Positions 54,397 to 63,922 of a stretch of 64,000 nt of DNA are shown one piece after another. The notes under the pieces were generated by a model. That model was not told the origin of the DNA. It saw nothing but the letters and a program-made list of their open reading frames with translations, and did no database searches. This stretch comes from Chitinophaga sp. GbtcB8. Lineage in GTDB: Bacteria > Bacteroidota > Bacteroidia > Chitinophagales > Chitinophagaceae. The DNA lies in assembly GCF_019091455.1 (NCBI RefSeq), contig NZ_JAGXJN010000001.1, positions 186,001 through 250,000 on the forward strand. The letters run 5' to 3'. The first letter of the stretch is position 1. Each line of letters starts with the position of its first letter. Made by a program: the position numbers and the translations under genes.

Positions 54397-55302
54397 CTAT
54401 AAACTGTATTGTGGAATTTTAAGCAGGGTGGTTATTTCCGCCGGATCGTATTCCGGGCAGCCGCCTGGCCGCGATGCTACCAGCGCGCCCAGCGCATTGG
54501 CATAGGCCAGGCTGTAAGCGGGTGTGCAGCTATTGAGCTGGCAGCTGAGAAAGCCCGCCAGGAAAGCATCGCCGCTGCCAATAGTATCTGCTACGGTTAC
54601 CGGCTGCACCTCCTGATAGTAGAACTGCTGCTGTATATATCCCATACAGCCTTTGCTGCCCAGCGTTACAATAATGGTATCTATATTAAAGCGGGCAGCC
54701 AGTGCCTGTATGCGTGTTTCGTTATTATCATAGCTGCCGTACCAGGCGCTGATCAGCTGCAGCTCTGCTACATTCAGCTTCAGCAGCTGGCAGTGCTGCA
54801 GCAGCCATTCCAGCGTTTCCGGTGTATACCAGGGTGCGCGCAGGTTAATGTCCAGCACTTTTTGCGCTTTTGTTTGCAGGGCTTTGTCCAGTGTTTCGCG
54901 GGAGGCTGCATGGCGCGCCATCAGGCTGCCAAATACTACATATTGCAGGTGTGGCTGCTGTAACAGGTTTTCCAGCTGCGCATTCCAGCTGATATGATCC
55001 CAGGCCACGGGGTGCAGGATATCATACTGCATATCGTTCCGGGCATCCATCCAGGCATTTACCTTACCGGTGGCATAAGTACTATCCTGCTGCACATAAG
55101 CAGTGCTGAGCTGCATTTTTTCCATGAGCTGCAGCAGGCGTTTGCCATGATCATCGTTCCCAATGCGGGATACCATGGCCACCTGCTGTGAGAGTTTTTG
55201 CAGGTGATAGGCTACGTTCAGCGGCGCACCGCCGGGCAGCTCTTTATCCGGCAGCACATCCCACAGTATTTCTCCCAGGCAAACGATATTGTGCTTTATC
55301 AT
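54397..55302 (-). CDS. PfkB-family sugar kinase (fructokinase)
   Basis: A 301-residue ribokinase-fold kinase. CLGEILWDVLPD and GGAPLNVAYHLQKL form the N-terminal substrate site and DTIGSGDAFLAGFL holds the catalytic Asp and anion hole. The context with GH32 and a sugar carrier makes fructose the likely substrate, giving fructose 6-phosphate. In the B. thetaiotaomicron levan locus an equivalent kinase occurs. It is 24 bases after the MFS gene. Confidence 0.9.
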   Translation of the reverse strand: MIKHNIVCLGEILWDVLPDKELPGGAPLNVAYHLQKLSQQVAMVSRIGNDDHGKRLLQLMEKMQLSTAYVQQDSTYATGKVNAWMDARNDMQYDILHPVAWDHISWNAQLENLLQQPHLQYVVFGSLMARHAASRETLDKALQTKAQKVLDINLRAPWYTPETLEWLLQHCQLLKLNVAELQLISAWYGSYDNNETRIQALAARFNIDTIIVTLGSKGCMGYIQQQFYYQEVQPVTVADTIGSGDAFLAGFLSCQLNSCTPAYSLAYANALGALVASRPGGCPEYDPAEITTLLKIPQYSL

Positions 55303-55326
55303 AAGGTTTTAGTTTTAAAGGTTCCG

Positions 55327-56655
55327 TTAATGCACTACCATGCTTACTTCTATCTGTTCCAGGGTTTGGCCTTTGGTTTCCGGCATCCATTTCCATACAA
55401 ATAATAATTGCAGCACCATCATCAAACAGAAGAAAAGGAAAATGTGCCCGCCGCCGATATGGCTGGCCAGGTAAGGAAATGTGAAGGCTATCACTGCTGC
55501 CATGATCCAGTGCGTAAAGCTGCCAATAGTTTGTCCTTTGGCGCGTACCTGGTTAGGGAAGATCTCTGAAATAAACACCCAGATAACCGCGCCCTGTGAA
55601 AAGGCAAAAAAGGCAATGTAGATGAGCAGGTAGGACACCACTGCAATGCCGCCGGTATGCCGGTAAAAGGAAATGGCTACCAGCCCCAGGGTGGCAATCA
55701 ACCCCACAGTGCCAATAAGCATGAGCTGCCTGCGGCCTATGCGGTCAATAAAACGTATAGCGGTTAACGTGAAAATGAAATTCACGATGCCGATACCCAC
55801 TGTTGATAATAAGGAAGACCCTGCGCCTAAACCTGACATTTCAAAAATGCGGGGCGCATAATATATAATGGCGTTTATTCCGGATACCTGGTTAAACATG
55901 GCAAACAATACGGCCAGCATAATGGGCGTACGGTATTTGCCGGAGAACAGCTTTTCTTTGGGCGCACCTGCCACCATCTGCTGCGATTGCCGGATGGTAA
56001 TCATATCCTGCTCATAACCGGCAGGGTTAATGATCTGCAGGGTTTTCACGGCCGCAGCTTCTTCTTTACCCTGCAGCAATAACCAGCGCGGGCTTTCCGG
56101 TACCCAGCGCAATAACAGCAGGAACAATGCTGCAGGAAAAGCCTGTATGCCCAGCATCAGCCGCCAGGCATTTTCCCCGCCCTGTCCGCCAATAAGGTAA
56201 TTGGATAAATAAGATACCAGGATGCCAAATACTACATTGAACTGGAACAGCGCTACCATGCGGCCACGGTACTGCGCGGGTGATACTTCTGAAATATATA
56301 CCGGCGCTGTTACGGAGGATGCGCCTACTCCCAGCCCGCCTACAAAACGGCATAACAGGAACAGGTACCAGTTAGTTGCCATGGCCGTACCTACTGCAGA
56401 AACCAGGTACACAATGGCTACCAGTAATAAGGTAGCCCGGCGGCCCAGCTTATCAGAAGGGGTGCTGCCACCCAGGGCGCCCAGCACCGTACCTATTAAA
56501 GCAATGGATACAGTAAAGCCATGCTGCATTTCTGATAAATGCCAGTATTGCTGAATATCCTGCTCCGCCCCGGAGATCACCGCCGTATCAAATCCGAATA
56601 AAAAACCGCCCAGTGCTACTACAAAGGCCCAGAAAAAAACAATGTTGCTATTCAT
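55327..56655 (-). CDS. MFS sugar transporter (fructose carrier)
   Basis: A 442-residue inner-membrane protein of the sugar-porter family with 12 predicted helices. Motifs are GFDTAVISGAEQ, DKLGRRATLLL, RFVGGLGVGASSV, PESPRWLLLQGKEEAA and the C-terminal PETKGQTLEQIE. First gene of the probable five-gene fructan operon and divergent from its sensor. It most likely carries fructose released in the periplasm. Confidence 0.92.
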   Translation of the reverse strand: MNSNIVFFWAFVVALGGFLFGFDTAVISGAEQDIQQYWHLSEMQHGFTVSIALIGTVLGALGGSTPSDKLGRRATLLLVAIVYLVSAVGTAMATNWYLFLLCRFVGGLGVGASSVTAPVYISEVSPAQYRGRMVALFQFNVVFGILVSYLSNYLIGGQGGENAWRLMLGIQAFPAALFLLLLRWVPESPRWLLLQGKEEAAAVKTLQIINPAGYEQDMITIRQSQQMVAGAPKEKLFSGKYRTPIMLAVLFAMFNQVSGINAIIYYAPRIFEMSGLGAGSSLLSTVGIGIVNFIFTLTAIRFIDRIGRRQLMLIGTVGLIATLGLVAISFYRHTGGIAVVSYLLIYIAFFAFSQGAVIWVFISEIFPNQVRAKGQTIGSFTHWIMAAVIAFTFPYLASHIGGGHIFLFFCLMMVLQLLFVWKWMPETKGQTLEQIEVSMVVH

Positions 56656-56980
56656 CCTTTTGGTTGTTTTTATTTTAAGGCAGGATGGGAACCTTACATG
56701 CTTTTTTCCTGTGGAAGAAGAAATCAGCCTTGTCCGGTTTCATAACGCAGATCCTGTTAATGCTTCAAACCTAGCCCTTTTCCCAGGCGGCGGCATTACA
56801 GGATAGCTTCCAATGCTTTTGAAATTGTAACAGGAGTGAATTTTGCATTTGTTGTTAATAACCAGCTAATTATAAATGCTTGTAAAAATATTATCCGGGG
56901 TAGTTTTTCAATTTTGTATCATTGTTTTTAGAAATTAGCACCAGGTTGCCATCTTTAGATTACCCGCCACGTTATATGTC
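56656..56980. other. Divergent regulatory region of the fructan locus
   Basis: These 325 bases separate the MFS-led operon from the hybrid sensor gene and must hold both promoters. No coding frame or stable hairpin is evident, and no clear consensus -7 box was found for either direction. The sensor's AraC-type output domain should bind here. Confidence 0.55.
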
Positions 56981-59740
56981 ATGTTAAGAACATTCCTGTT
57001 TTTTTGCTGTTTATGGGGGCTGTTATGCGGCATTAGCTGCCGGCAGGAAACAGCGCCGAAATACCGCATCGGGTTTTCCCAATGTACCGGTAACGACGAC
57101 TGGCGCCGGAACATGCTGACGGAAATGAAAAGGGAACTTTTCTACCATCCGGAAATGCAGCTATTATATAAGGATGCGGAAAGCGACAGCAAGCGGCAGG
57201 TGCAGCAGATCAGGGAGCTGCTGGCGCAAAAAATGGATATACTGCTGGTATCCCCCAATGAAGCTACTCCCCTGGCGCCGGTAATTGCGGAAGTATATAA
57301 TAAAGGTATACCCGTGATTATCCTGGACCGCAAAGCAGCTACTGACTCTTTTACTGCTTACATTGGCGGTGATAATTATAATATAGGAAAGCTGGCGGCA
57401 GAATATATTGCCGGGCAGTTGGGTGGCAAAGGCCGTATTATAGAAGTAACCGGGTTAAGAGGATCTTCCCCCACCATAGAAAGGCACCAGGGTTTTCATG
57501 ATGCGCTGGTACGCTACCCCGGCCTGCACATGATAGCCACGCTGGAAGGCAGCTGGGTGGCGGATAAAACACAAGCTGCAGCTGCGCAGCATGATTCCGC
57601 CTTACGGCAGGCCGATGTGGTATTTGCCCAGAACGATGTAATGGCGTATAGCATGTACCGTTATTGCCGGGCAAAGGGATTAACTAATACCCGGTTTATT
57701 GGCGTAGATGCATCGCCCTACCCGGATGCCGGTATAGACCTGGTATCCCGTAGGATCTTAAGCGCATCGCTGCTGTATCCCAGCGGCGGTAAAGAAGCCA
57801 TTAGCATGGCGGCCGATATTTTAGCCGGTAAAAAAGTACCCCGCAGCACATTACTGCAAACCGTGCTGATAGACAGCAGCAATGTAAAGCTGATGCGCTT
57901 ACAGATAGATAAGATACAGGCGCAGCACCAGGAAATAGAGCAGCAGCAATCGCTGTTGCAGGAACAGCGCTCCCTGTACCAGGACCAGCAGCACCTGCTG
58001 CGCATTGTGGCTACTACCCTCTGCATTGCTTTTTTACTGGGCATTGTGCTGTTCTTTATACTGCGCACCAACCGCCGCATTAACCACCAGCTGAAACAGC
58101 AGCGGGATGAAATACTGCAGCAGCGCGACCGCTTAGTGGAAATGACAGCTAAGGCGCAGGAAGCCACGGAAGCGAAGTTTGCTTTTTTTACCAATGTATC
58201 CCACGAGTTCCGCACCCCGCTAACACTGATACAGGCCCCACTGGAAAGCCTGATGGGCGGGCGGCAGTTCTCCGCCACGCAAAAACACCAGCTGGAGCTG
58301 ATGCACCGCAACGTGATACGGTTAATGCGGCTGGTGAACCAGCTGCTGGAATTCCGCCGTATTGAAAGCGGCAAGCTGCAGCTAAGAGTAGCAGAGCAGG
58401 ACCTGCAGGTTTTTATGATGGATATTATGGAAGCCTATAAAAGCATTGCGGTAAAAAAACATATTGACTTCCGCCTTATTAACCGGCAGCCGGGCATTAA
58501 AGCCTGGTTTGACCAACACCTGTTTGACCGCGTGTTATACAACCTGCTTTCCAATGCTTTTAAATTCACCAGCGATTATGGTAAGGTGCATATATACCTG
58601 GAAAAACCGGAGCAGGCCGGCGAGGTGATCATCCGCATTGAGGATAATGGCGCAGGTATGGACGAAGCCACGCTGGCACATGCCTTTGAGCTGTTTTATC
58701 AAAGCCGGGAAACCGCGCATAAAGGCACAGGCATAGGGCTGGCGCTGAGCCGGGAGATCATTTCCCTGCACCACGGCACTATTAGCTTAAAAAGCACCAG
58801 AGGTACCGGTACTACTTTTACCCTTACGCTGCCCGCCAGCAGTACGCCTTTTGAACCGGAAGAGATCCAGCAGGAAGCAGAAAGCATGAATGTGCTGAAC
58901 CACTCCCTGTTCAATTACCTGGAAGAACCGGAAGAGCAGCTGCCGGCTACCACTAATACCGGCGAACACCTGCATTCTATATTGATCATTGAAGACCACC
59001 CGGACCTGAACAGCTTCCTGGCAAGCTACCTGGGCGGGCTATACGAAGTTTTTCATGCAGTTAATGGTGCAGATGGTTTGCAGCTGGCCTTTCAGCACAT
59101 ACCTGACCTGATCCTCTGCGATATTATGATGCCGGAGATGGATGGCATACAGGTGCTGGAAACCCTGAAAAAAGACATCCGTACCTCGCACATACCGGTT
59201 ATACTGCTCAGCGCCAACAGCAGTGAGGAGCAGCGCATAAAAGGCATGCAGCACAATGCAGATGCCTATATCAGCAAACCCTTTAACCTGCAATACCTGG
59301 CAGAGAACATCAGCAGCATCCTGAATAACCGCGCGCTGCTGAAAGACCATTACATTGCGGAGCCGGAAACCCGGGTGCATACGCCCCAGTCTAATAAGCC
59401 GGACCGCAAGTTTGTAAATGATTTCACGGCTATTGTTGAAAATAACCTGGGCAATGACCAATTTGGGGTGGATGATATTTGCCAGCAGCTATCCATTTCC
59501 AAAATGCAATTATACCGCAAGGTGAAGCAGCTGCTGAACTGTAATGTGAATGATTACATACTGGATACCCGTGTTAAAAAAGCTAAGTACCTGCTGGTAA
59601 ATTCCCAGCAGTCTGTTTCGGAAATTGCCTATGCCTGCGGCTTTTCATCGCCCGCATATTTTTCAACGGTATTTAAGGCGCGCAGTCAGCAAACACCTAA
59701 AACCTTCCGGGAGCAGGTGAATAAGAAACCGGATGTGTAG
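56981..59740 (+). CDS. Hybrid two-component sensor/regulator with periplasmic sugar-binding domain
   Basis: A 919-residue single-chain system. Signal segment (1-20, Cys20 lipobox-like), Peripla_BP-type sugar-binding domain (about 26-305; IILDRKAATDSFTAYIGGDNY in part, VFAQNDVMAYSMY, GVDASPYPD), coiled coil, transmembrane helix (341-362), HisKA with His408 in NVSHEFRTP, HATPase (NLLSNAFKFT, DNGAGMD, GTGIGLALS), receiver with Asp714 (ILCDIMMPEMDG), and a C-terminal AraC helix-turn-helix (about 810-915). It is the same design as B. thetaiotaomicron BT1754, which senses fructose. It should activate the divergent fructan operon. Confidence 0.95.
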   Translation: MLRTFLFFCCLWGLLCGISCRQETAPKYRIGFSQCTGNDDWRRNMLTEMKRELFYHPEMQLLYKDAESDSKRQVQQIRELLAQKMDILLVSPNEATPLAPVIAEVYNKGIPVIILDRKAATDSFTAYIGGDNYNIGKLAAEYIAGQLGGKGRIIEVTGLRGSSPTIERHQGFHDALVRYPGLHMIATLEGSWVADKTQAAAAQHDSALRQADVVFAQNDVMAYSMYRYCRAKGLTNTRFIGVDASPYPDAGIDLVSRRILSASLLYPSGGKEAISMAADILAGKKVPRSTLLQTVLIDSSNVKLMRLQIDKIQAQHQEIEQQQSLLQEQRSLYQDQQHLLRIVATTLCIAFLLGIVLFFILRTNRRINHQLKQQRDEILQQRDRLVEMTAKAQEATEAKFAFFTNVSHEFRTPLTLIQAPLESLMGGRQFSATQKHQLELMHRNVIRLMRLVNQLLEFRRIESGKLQLRVAEQDLQVFMMDIMEAYKSIAVKKHIDFRLINRQPGIKAWFDQHLFDRVLYNLLSNAFKFTSDYGKVHIYLEKPEQAGEVIIRIEDNGAGMDEATLAHAFELFYQSRETAHKGTGIGLALSREIISLHHGTISLKSTRGTGTTFTLTLPASSTPFEPEEIQQEAESMNVLNHSLFNYLEEPEEQLPATTNTGEHLHSILIIEDHPDLNSFLASYLGGLYEVFHAVNGADGLQLAFQHIPDLILCDIMMPEMDGIQVLETLKKDIRTSHIPVILLSANSSEEQRIKGMQHNADAYISKPFNLQYLAENISSILNNRALLKDHYIAEPETRVHTPQSNKPDRKFVNDFTAIVENNLGNDQFGVDDICQQLSISKMQLYRKVKQLLNCNVNDYILDTRVKKAKYLLVNSQQSVSEIAYACGFSSPAYFSTVFKARSQQTPKTFREQVNKKPDV

Positions 59741-59751
59741 AGCAGCTGTAA

Positions 59752-60186
59752 TTACGCCATTACAGATCTTTGAGCATGGGCGGCCTGCTGTGTTACAGCC
59801 TGCTTACTTTTAAGTTTCCGGAAATACGTATACGAAACCGTTAAAATGCCCAGGAAGATGAGCGGATCAATAATGAAGATAATACCATCGCCCACAGAGA
59901 AATGCGCAATGGCAGCAGATGCCAGCGTAATGGCAAAACCTGCGTAGGCAAATTCTTTTGCCTTTGATGGTATGCCGGGAATTAATAAGGCCAGCACCCC
60001 TAATGCTTTAGCAATGGAAAGCTCTATCCGCATATAATCCGGCAGGCCCAGATGTTTGAAGGGCCCTTCTGTACGGTATACTTCCGGTCCTATGGGAACT
60101 TTGAGATTAAAATTAATAACGCTGTATACCATTACGGTGCAGATGATGCCCGTGGTGATCCAGTAAATGCGCTTGTCCTTTTTCAT
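59752..60186 (-). CDS. DoxX-family membrane protein
   Basis: A 144-residue protein from the ATG at 60186, with four predicted transmembrane helices: YWITTGIICTVMVYSVINF, IAKALGVLALLIPG, FAYAGFAITLASAAIAHF and IIFIIDPLIFLGILTVSYTYF (in part). DoxX-like proteins are small membrane proteins linked to redox or stress in some bacteria. It is 30 bases downstream of the sigma-factor gene and may be its main target. Confidence 0.85.
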   Translation of the reverse strand: MKKDKRIYWITTGIICTVMVYSVINFNLKVPIGPEVYRTEGPFKHLGLPDYMRIELSIAKALGVLALLIPGIPSKAKEFAYAGFAITLASAAIAHFSVGDGIIFIIDPLIFLGILTVSYTYFRKLKSKQAVTQQAAHAQRSVMA

Positions 60187-60216
60187 GATGTACTGTTTAT
60201 ACATAGGACAGCGCAG

Positions 60217-61131
60217 CTATTCATCCTGTGACAGCCTCTTAAAACGTTTCAGCTTTTCCGGGTTGGTTTGTATGTAAATGTTTTTGATCTGCTCCCCTTC
60301 CAACTCGATGGATACAATGCTTACGGCCGATGTACCTGAATAGGAAATGATAGAAGGCAAGCCATTAGCCATGGTTATTTCGCGGAAAATCTCCGGCATA
60401 TCGCGGTAGTATACAGGTACTACGCCTTTCAGCAGCCTGATCACATTTTCCTTACCGTAAATGGGATTTAAAGGAGCGGTAAGACGTTTGCGGTTAAGCG
60501 CGGTTACGGTGCCGCCACCATCGGCAAACAGGGTAATATCTTCTTTCAGCAGCTGCACCAGCTCTTCCACCCTGCCTTCTGAAGCAGCCAGCAAAAAGTT
60601 CTGCAGTATTTTTTCATGGGCTTTAATATCTACTTCAAAACGGCGGGTTTCCTTGCCCAGGTTATCTTTGGCGCGTTTCAGGATCTGCCGGCAGTTATCT
60701 TCTGATCTGTCAAAGATCTCTGCCAGCTCATAATAGTCGTAGGCAAATACTTCTTTTAACAGGAAAATGGCCCTTTCCTGCGGAGTGAGCTTTTCCAGCA
60801 GCACCATCATCCCAATAGACAATGCATGGTACATTTCCACCTGCCGGTAAGCAGGGTGTGTGGCATACTGCTGCAGCGGCTCCGGCAGCCAGATGCCAAT
60901 ATATTCTTCCCGCTTTAAACGTGCGCTGTGCAGGTAATTAATACTTTTATTGGTGATCATTTTTACCAGGTAGGCTTTGCGGTGGCGTACATCCTCCACC
61001 GGCATTTCCATCCATTTCAGGAAGGTGTCCTGCACCAGGTCCTCCGCTGCATCCACATTGCCCAGCATGTTATAGGCGATGGAAAACAGCAGGTTTTTGT
61101 ATTCAAGAAAAGTTGCTGCCCTGTAGTCCAT
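60217..61131 (-). CDS. SigJ/ECF41-type sigma factor with SnoaL-like C-terminal domain
   Basis: A 304-residue sigma factor. Region 2 (LEYKNLLFSIAYNMLGNVDAAEDLVQDTFLKW in part), region 4 (LTPQERAIFLLKEVFAYDYYELAEIF in part) and a C-terminal SnoaL-like domain of about 110 residues (LFADGGGTVTALNRKRLTAPLNPI). The tail in ECF41 proteins serves as a built-in regulator replacing an anti-sigma factor. These genes are usually next to a COE- or DoxX-type target, as here. Confidence 0.9.
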   Translation of the reverse strand: MDYRAATFLEYKNLLFSIAYNMLGNVDAAEDLVQDTFLKWMEMPVEDVRHRKAYLVKMITNKSINYLHSARLKREEYIGIWLPEPLQQYATHPAYRQVEMYHALSIGMMVLLEKLTPQERAIFLLKEVFAYDYYELAEIFDRSEDNCRQILKRAKDNLGKETRRFEVDIKAHEKILQNFLLAASEGRVEELVQLLKEDITLFADGGGTVTALNRKRLTAPLNPIYGKENVIRLLKGVVPVYYRDMPEIFREITMANGLPSIISYSGTSAVSIVSIELEGEQIKNIYIQTNPEKLKRFKRLSQDE

Positions 61132-61254
61132 AATTTAATTACTGCATTGGTACAAAAGTAAGACAGCATAACCAGCTGTTTTGTGACAACTTGTTTGTTA
61201 TTCCTGGCAAGAGTTTTTAACTTCCCCCTTCAACCTATATTAAATACGTAAACC

Positions 61255-61815
61255 ATGAGAAAGATTGTACTGGACTTAGCAGTTACCTTAGACGGTTTTA
61301 TTGAAGGCCCCAACGGGGAAATTGACTGGTGTATAATGGATGGCGATATTATGGACGGGGAATCCGGTTTTGGCGCTTTCCTGAACAGTATTGACGCCAT
61401 TTTTTACGGACGCGTAAGCTATGATCTGTGGGGGCAGTTCCAGCCGGACAGCAATGCAGCAGCGGCGGAGCAGCAGCTGTGGCAAACGGTGCACAGCAAA
61501 AAGAAATACGTGTTCTCCCACCAACCGAAAGATGATGGTAAAGCCACTTACATTCATGGGGACATTGCAGCGCAGGTAGCTGCTATCAAACAACAGCCAG
61601 GCAAAAACATCTGGTTATACGGTGGTGGTAAGCTGATCACAACGTTTATAGCGCAGGGTTTGATAGATGTGTACCGGCTGGCAGTGCATCCCGTGCTGCT
61701 GGGCGAAGGCAAACCGCTTTTTTCCGGTTTTAAGAACCGTGTGGGGCTTAGTTTAATAAACAGCACCTCTCATAAATCAGGTGTGGTTTTACTGGAATAT
61801 GCAGCGGTGAAATAA
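61255..61815 (+). CDS. RibD C-terminal / dihydrofolate-reductase-like protein
   Basis: A 186-residue DHFR-fold protein: MRKIVLDLAVTLDGFIEGPNGEIDW, FYGRVSYDLWGQF and IWLYGGGKLITTFIAQGLIDVYRLAVHPVLLGEG (in part). It belongs to the RibD_C family of stand-alone reductases, whose substrates are mostly unknown and need not be folate. Tandem paralogue 85 bases upstream of the next gene. Confidence 0.88.
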   Translation: MRKIVLDLAVTLDGFIEGPNGEIDWCIMDGDIMDGESGFGAFLNSIDAIFYGRVSYDLWGQFQPDSNAAAAEQQLWQTVHSKKKYVFSHQPKDDGKATYIHGDIAAQVAAIKQQPGKNIWLYGGGKLITTFIAQGLIDVYRLAVHPVLLGEGKPLFSGFKNRVGLSLINSTSHKSGVVLLEYAAVK

Positions 61816-61875
61816 ATGCGTTTCCACCCCCCTGATTTGTCGGTTTCTCCCCGCCTGCGTGGTATATGCAATCCG

Positions 61876-61883
61876 TAGTTTTG
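61876..61883 (+). promoter_or_regulatory. -7 box before the second RibD/DHFR-like gene
   Basis: TAGTTTTG fits TAnnTTTG and lies 17 bases before the start codon. No well-spaced -33 TTTG was found. It suggests separate transcription of the second paralogue. Confidence 0.4.
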
Positions 61884-61899
61884 TAAAAACATAAAACAT

Positions 61900-62514
61900 A
61901 TGAGAAAGCTTATACTGAAAGTGTCTATGTCTGTTGATGGCTTTATGGCCGGGCCTAATGGGGAAATGGACTGGTTCTTTAAAAGCAGGAGCGAGGAAGG
62001 CGCCGCCTGGCTGACGGACACGCTATGGCAGATGGGCCTTCATATTATGGGCAGCCGCACCTTTTATACTATGGCGTCGCACTGGCCTTTTTCCAAAGAT
62101 GCTGTTGCGGAGCCTATGAACGCTATTCCCAAAGTAGTATTCACCAGCAAAGATAAACTTGACCTGCAAGCCAAGGGATTAAACGCACAGGCTTTGAAAG
62201 ATGCTAACGCTTCACCGGATGCCCACACCTGGGCTGAAGCACAAATAGCCAATGGCGGCCTGGCTGAAGAAATTAAAAAGCTGAAACAACAACCGGGGAA
62301 AGATATACTGGCACAGGGCGGCGCCAGTTTTGTAGAAAGCCTGGTAGCCACCGGTTTAATTGATGAATACCGCCTGGTAATACATCCGGTAGTGCTGGGG
62401 ACCGGCTTACCCGTATTTTCTAAATTGCCCAAGCCCACGGATCTGCAGCTGGTGGAGCATATTCCATTTAAGGCCGGCACTGTGGTGCACATTTACCGCG
62501 CCCTGGGTAATTAA
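61900..62514 (+). CDS. RibD C-terminal / dihydrofolate-reductase-like protein, paralogue
   Basis: A 204-residue protein with the same opening (MRKLILKVSMSVDGFMAGPNGEMDW) and closing pattern (ILAQGGASFVESLVATGLIDEYRLVIHPVVLGTGLPVF in part) as its neighbour. The middle differs, with an extra segment around DANASPDAHTWAEAQ. The pair probably arose by an old tandem duplication. Confidence 0.88.
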   Translation: MRKLILKVSMSVDGFMAGPNGEMDWFFKSRSEEGAAWLTDTLWQMGLHIMGSRTFYTMASHWPFSKDAVAEPMNAIPKVVFTSKDKLDLQAKGLNAQALKDANASPDAHTWAEAQIANGGLAEEIKKLKQQPGKDILAQGGASFVESLVATGLIDEYRLVIHPVVLGTGLPVFSKLPKPTDLQLVEHIPFKAGTVVHIYRALGN

Positions 62515-62532
62515 TAATGAATAATTAACATA

Positions 62533-62573
62533 GTAAACGTTGAATGCAGGAGATCGCTGCATTCAACGTTTAC
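62533..62573. terminator. Long perfect hairpin between convergent genes
   Basis: Perfect 17-base arms (62533-62549 and 62557-62573) flank the loop GAGATCG. There is no T tract right after either arm, so it may slow polymerase or protect mRNA ends instead of being a textbook terminator. It lies between the RibD paralogue and the AlkC-like gene. Confidence 0.6.
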
Positions 62574-62670
62574 GTTTGGGGCTTTGTGGTTTGGGCTTTT
62601 AGCTAAATTATTTTATTCCCCTAAAATTGCCTTAAAATAGTAATATCCTACCGCGATGGTATGGCATGGA

Positions 62671-63771
62671 TCAATTCAGCAGGGTAAAGGTTTTCTTCGC
62701 TTTCTCTTCCCCGTTAATAATAACAGACAGTTCATGCGGGCCTGCATAAAACGTACGGGTGGTAATAAGTTTAAAGGATTGTTTTCTGCTGATCACGCAT
62801 TTTTCGCCGGGTGCATAGGGCCGTTCGCTGATCTTAAATACTTTACGGGCCAGCTGCCCGTTGGCTTTATTGTAGTACAGTCCATATTCCAGGCGTACAG
62901 TTTGCTGTGCGGTAAACCCGTTGGTTACTGCAAAAGAAAATTCCACGCTGCCGCCTATTTTTACTTTGGGGGTCATGATCTTAAAATCTGCCAGTATAAT
63001 GTGCTTACTCTCCAGGCCATAGTGGCGCAGCATTTCCGCATGCCCTTTTTTTAACAGGCTGCGGCTGCCGTGTTTAATAATGGCATCTGTTTCTTTGCTG
63101 ATGCCTTTCCATTGCCGGGCAATTTCCATTACAATATCCGGGTGGTCTTTGGAAATATCATTGAGGTTGTTGGCCACACTTCTTCTTACCCATTCATGCG
63201 GATCATTTTTCAGGTTATTCAGCAGCGGTAAAATAGCGGCCGGGTGTTTCTTCAGCTCCGGGATAGCCATTGCCCAGGGCAGGCGCGGACGGCTGCCTTC
63301 ACTGGCAAAACGCCTTACCTTATGGTTTTCATGTAATGACCATTCCGTCATCTGGTTGATCATACGCTGGCCGTATTTTAAAATAAAAGGCCGCACGGCA
63401 AATTCACAGCTTACAAACTGTGTTAACCATTCAAAGGCTTTTGCGGCATGTTCAAAATCATCCAGCCCATAGGTTTCTATATAATCCGGGAAGAACATGT
63501 AGGCCAGGCTATCCTCTCCCACCCCATCTTTACGGAGCTGTGTTATGATCTTTTCAATGGACTTCACTGCTTTGGGAAAACCCTTTGGCAAAAATTCGTG
63601 CAGGGTACGGGTAGTGTGTTTCATGCGGTCCTTCCATTCCATTTCACTAAACCCGTTGCCTAACGCCTGTTTTACAAATTGTTTTTTATTGAAGTCCGGC
63701 AGCACCTTTTCCACGGAGGTTGCAAACTTATTATAAAAGCCCTGCGAGTAAATATCCTTGATCAATGCCAT
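62671..63771 (-). CDS. AlkC-like DNA alkylation repair glycosylase
   Basis: A 366-residue protein from the ATG at 63771 (MALIKDIYSQGFYNKFA); the longer frame upstream is not protein-like. HEAT-like repeats fill residues 30-250 (WLTQFVSCEFAVRPFILKYG, WVRRSVANNLNDISKDHPDIV) and the last 100 residues form a beta-sandwich (KIGGSVEFSFAVTNG, RTFYAGPHELSVIING). Characterised AlkC proteins combine HEAT-like repeats with an immunoglobulin-like domain and excise alkylated bases such as 3-methylcytosine, so this architecture fits AlkC better than AlkD. Confidence 0.85.
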   Translation of the reverse strand: MALIKDIYSQGFYNKFATSVEKVLPDFNKKQFVKQALGNGFSEMEWKDRMKHTTRTLHEFLPKGFPKAVKSIEKIITQLRKDGVGEDSLAYMFFPDYIETYGLDDFEHAAKAFEWLTQFVSCEFAVRPFILKYGQRMINQMTEWSLHENHKVRRFASEGSRPRLPWAMAIPELKKHPAAILPLLNNLKNDPHEWVRRSVANNLNDISKDHPDIVMEIARQWKGISKETDAIIKHGSRSLLKKGHAEMLRHYGLESKHIILADFKIMTPKVKIGGSVEFSFAVTNGFTAQQTVRLEYGLYYNKANGQLARKVFKISERPYAPGEKCVISRKQSFKLITTRTFYAGPHELSVIINGEEKAKKTFTLLN

Positions 63772-63922
63772 GATATGTAGTTGTATAGTTTGCAAAAGTA
63801 ACATTTCCCGGCTGACCGCCCTGCCACCCGGCAGATTTTCCCAATTAGATAAGTTATTCTCCCGATTGCGTAAACTTTCCTTGCCTGCATACCTGATTTT
63901 TGCGGTGCTAATCAATTAAGTT

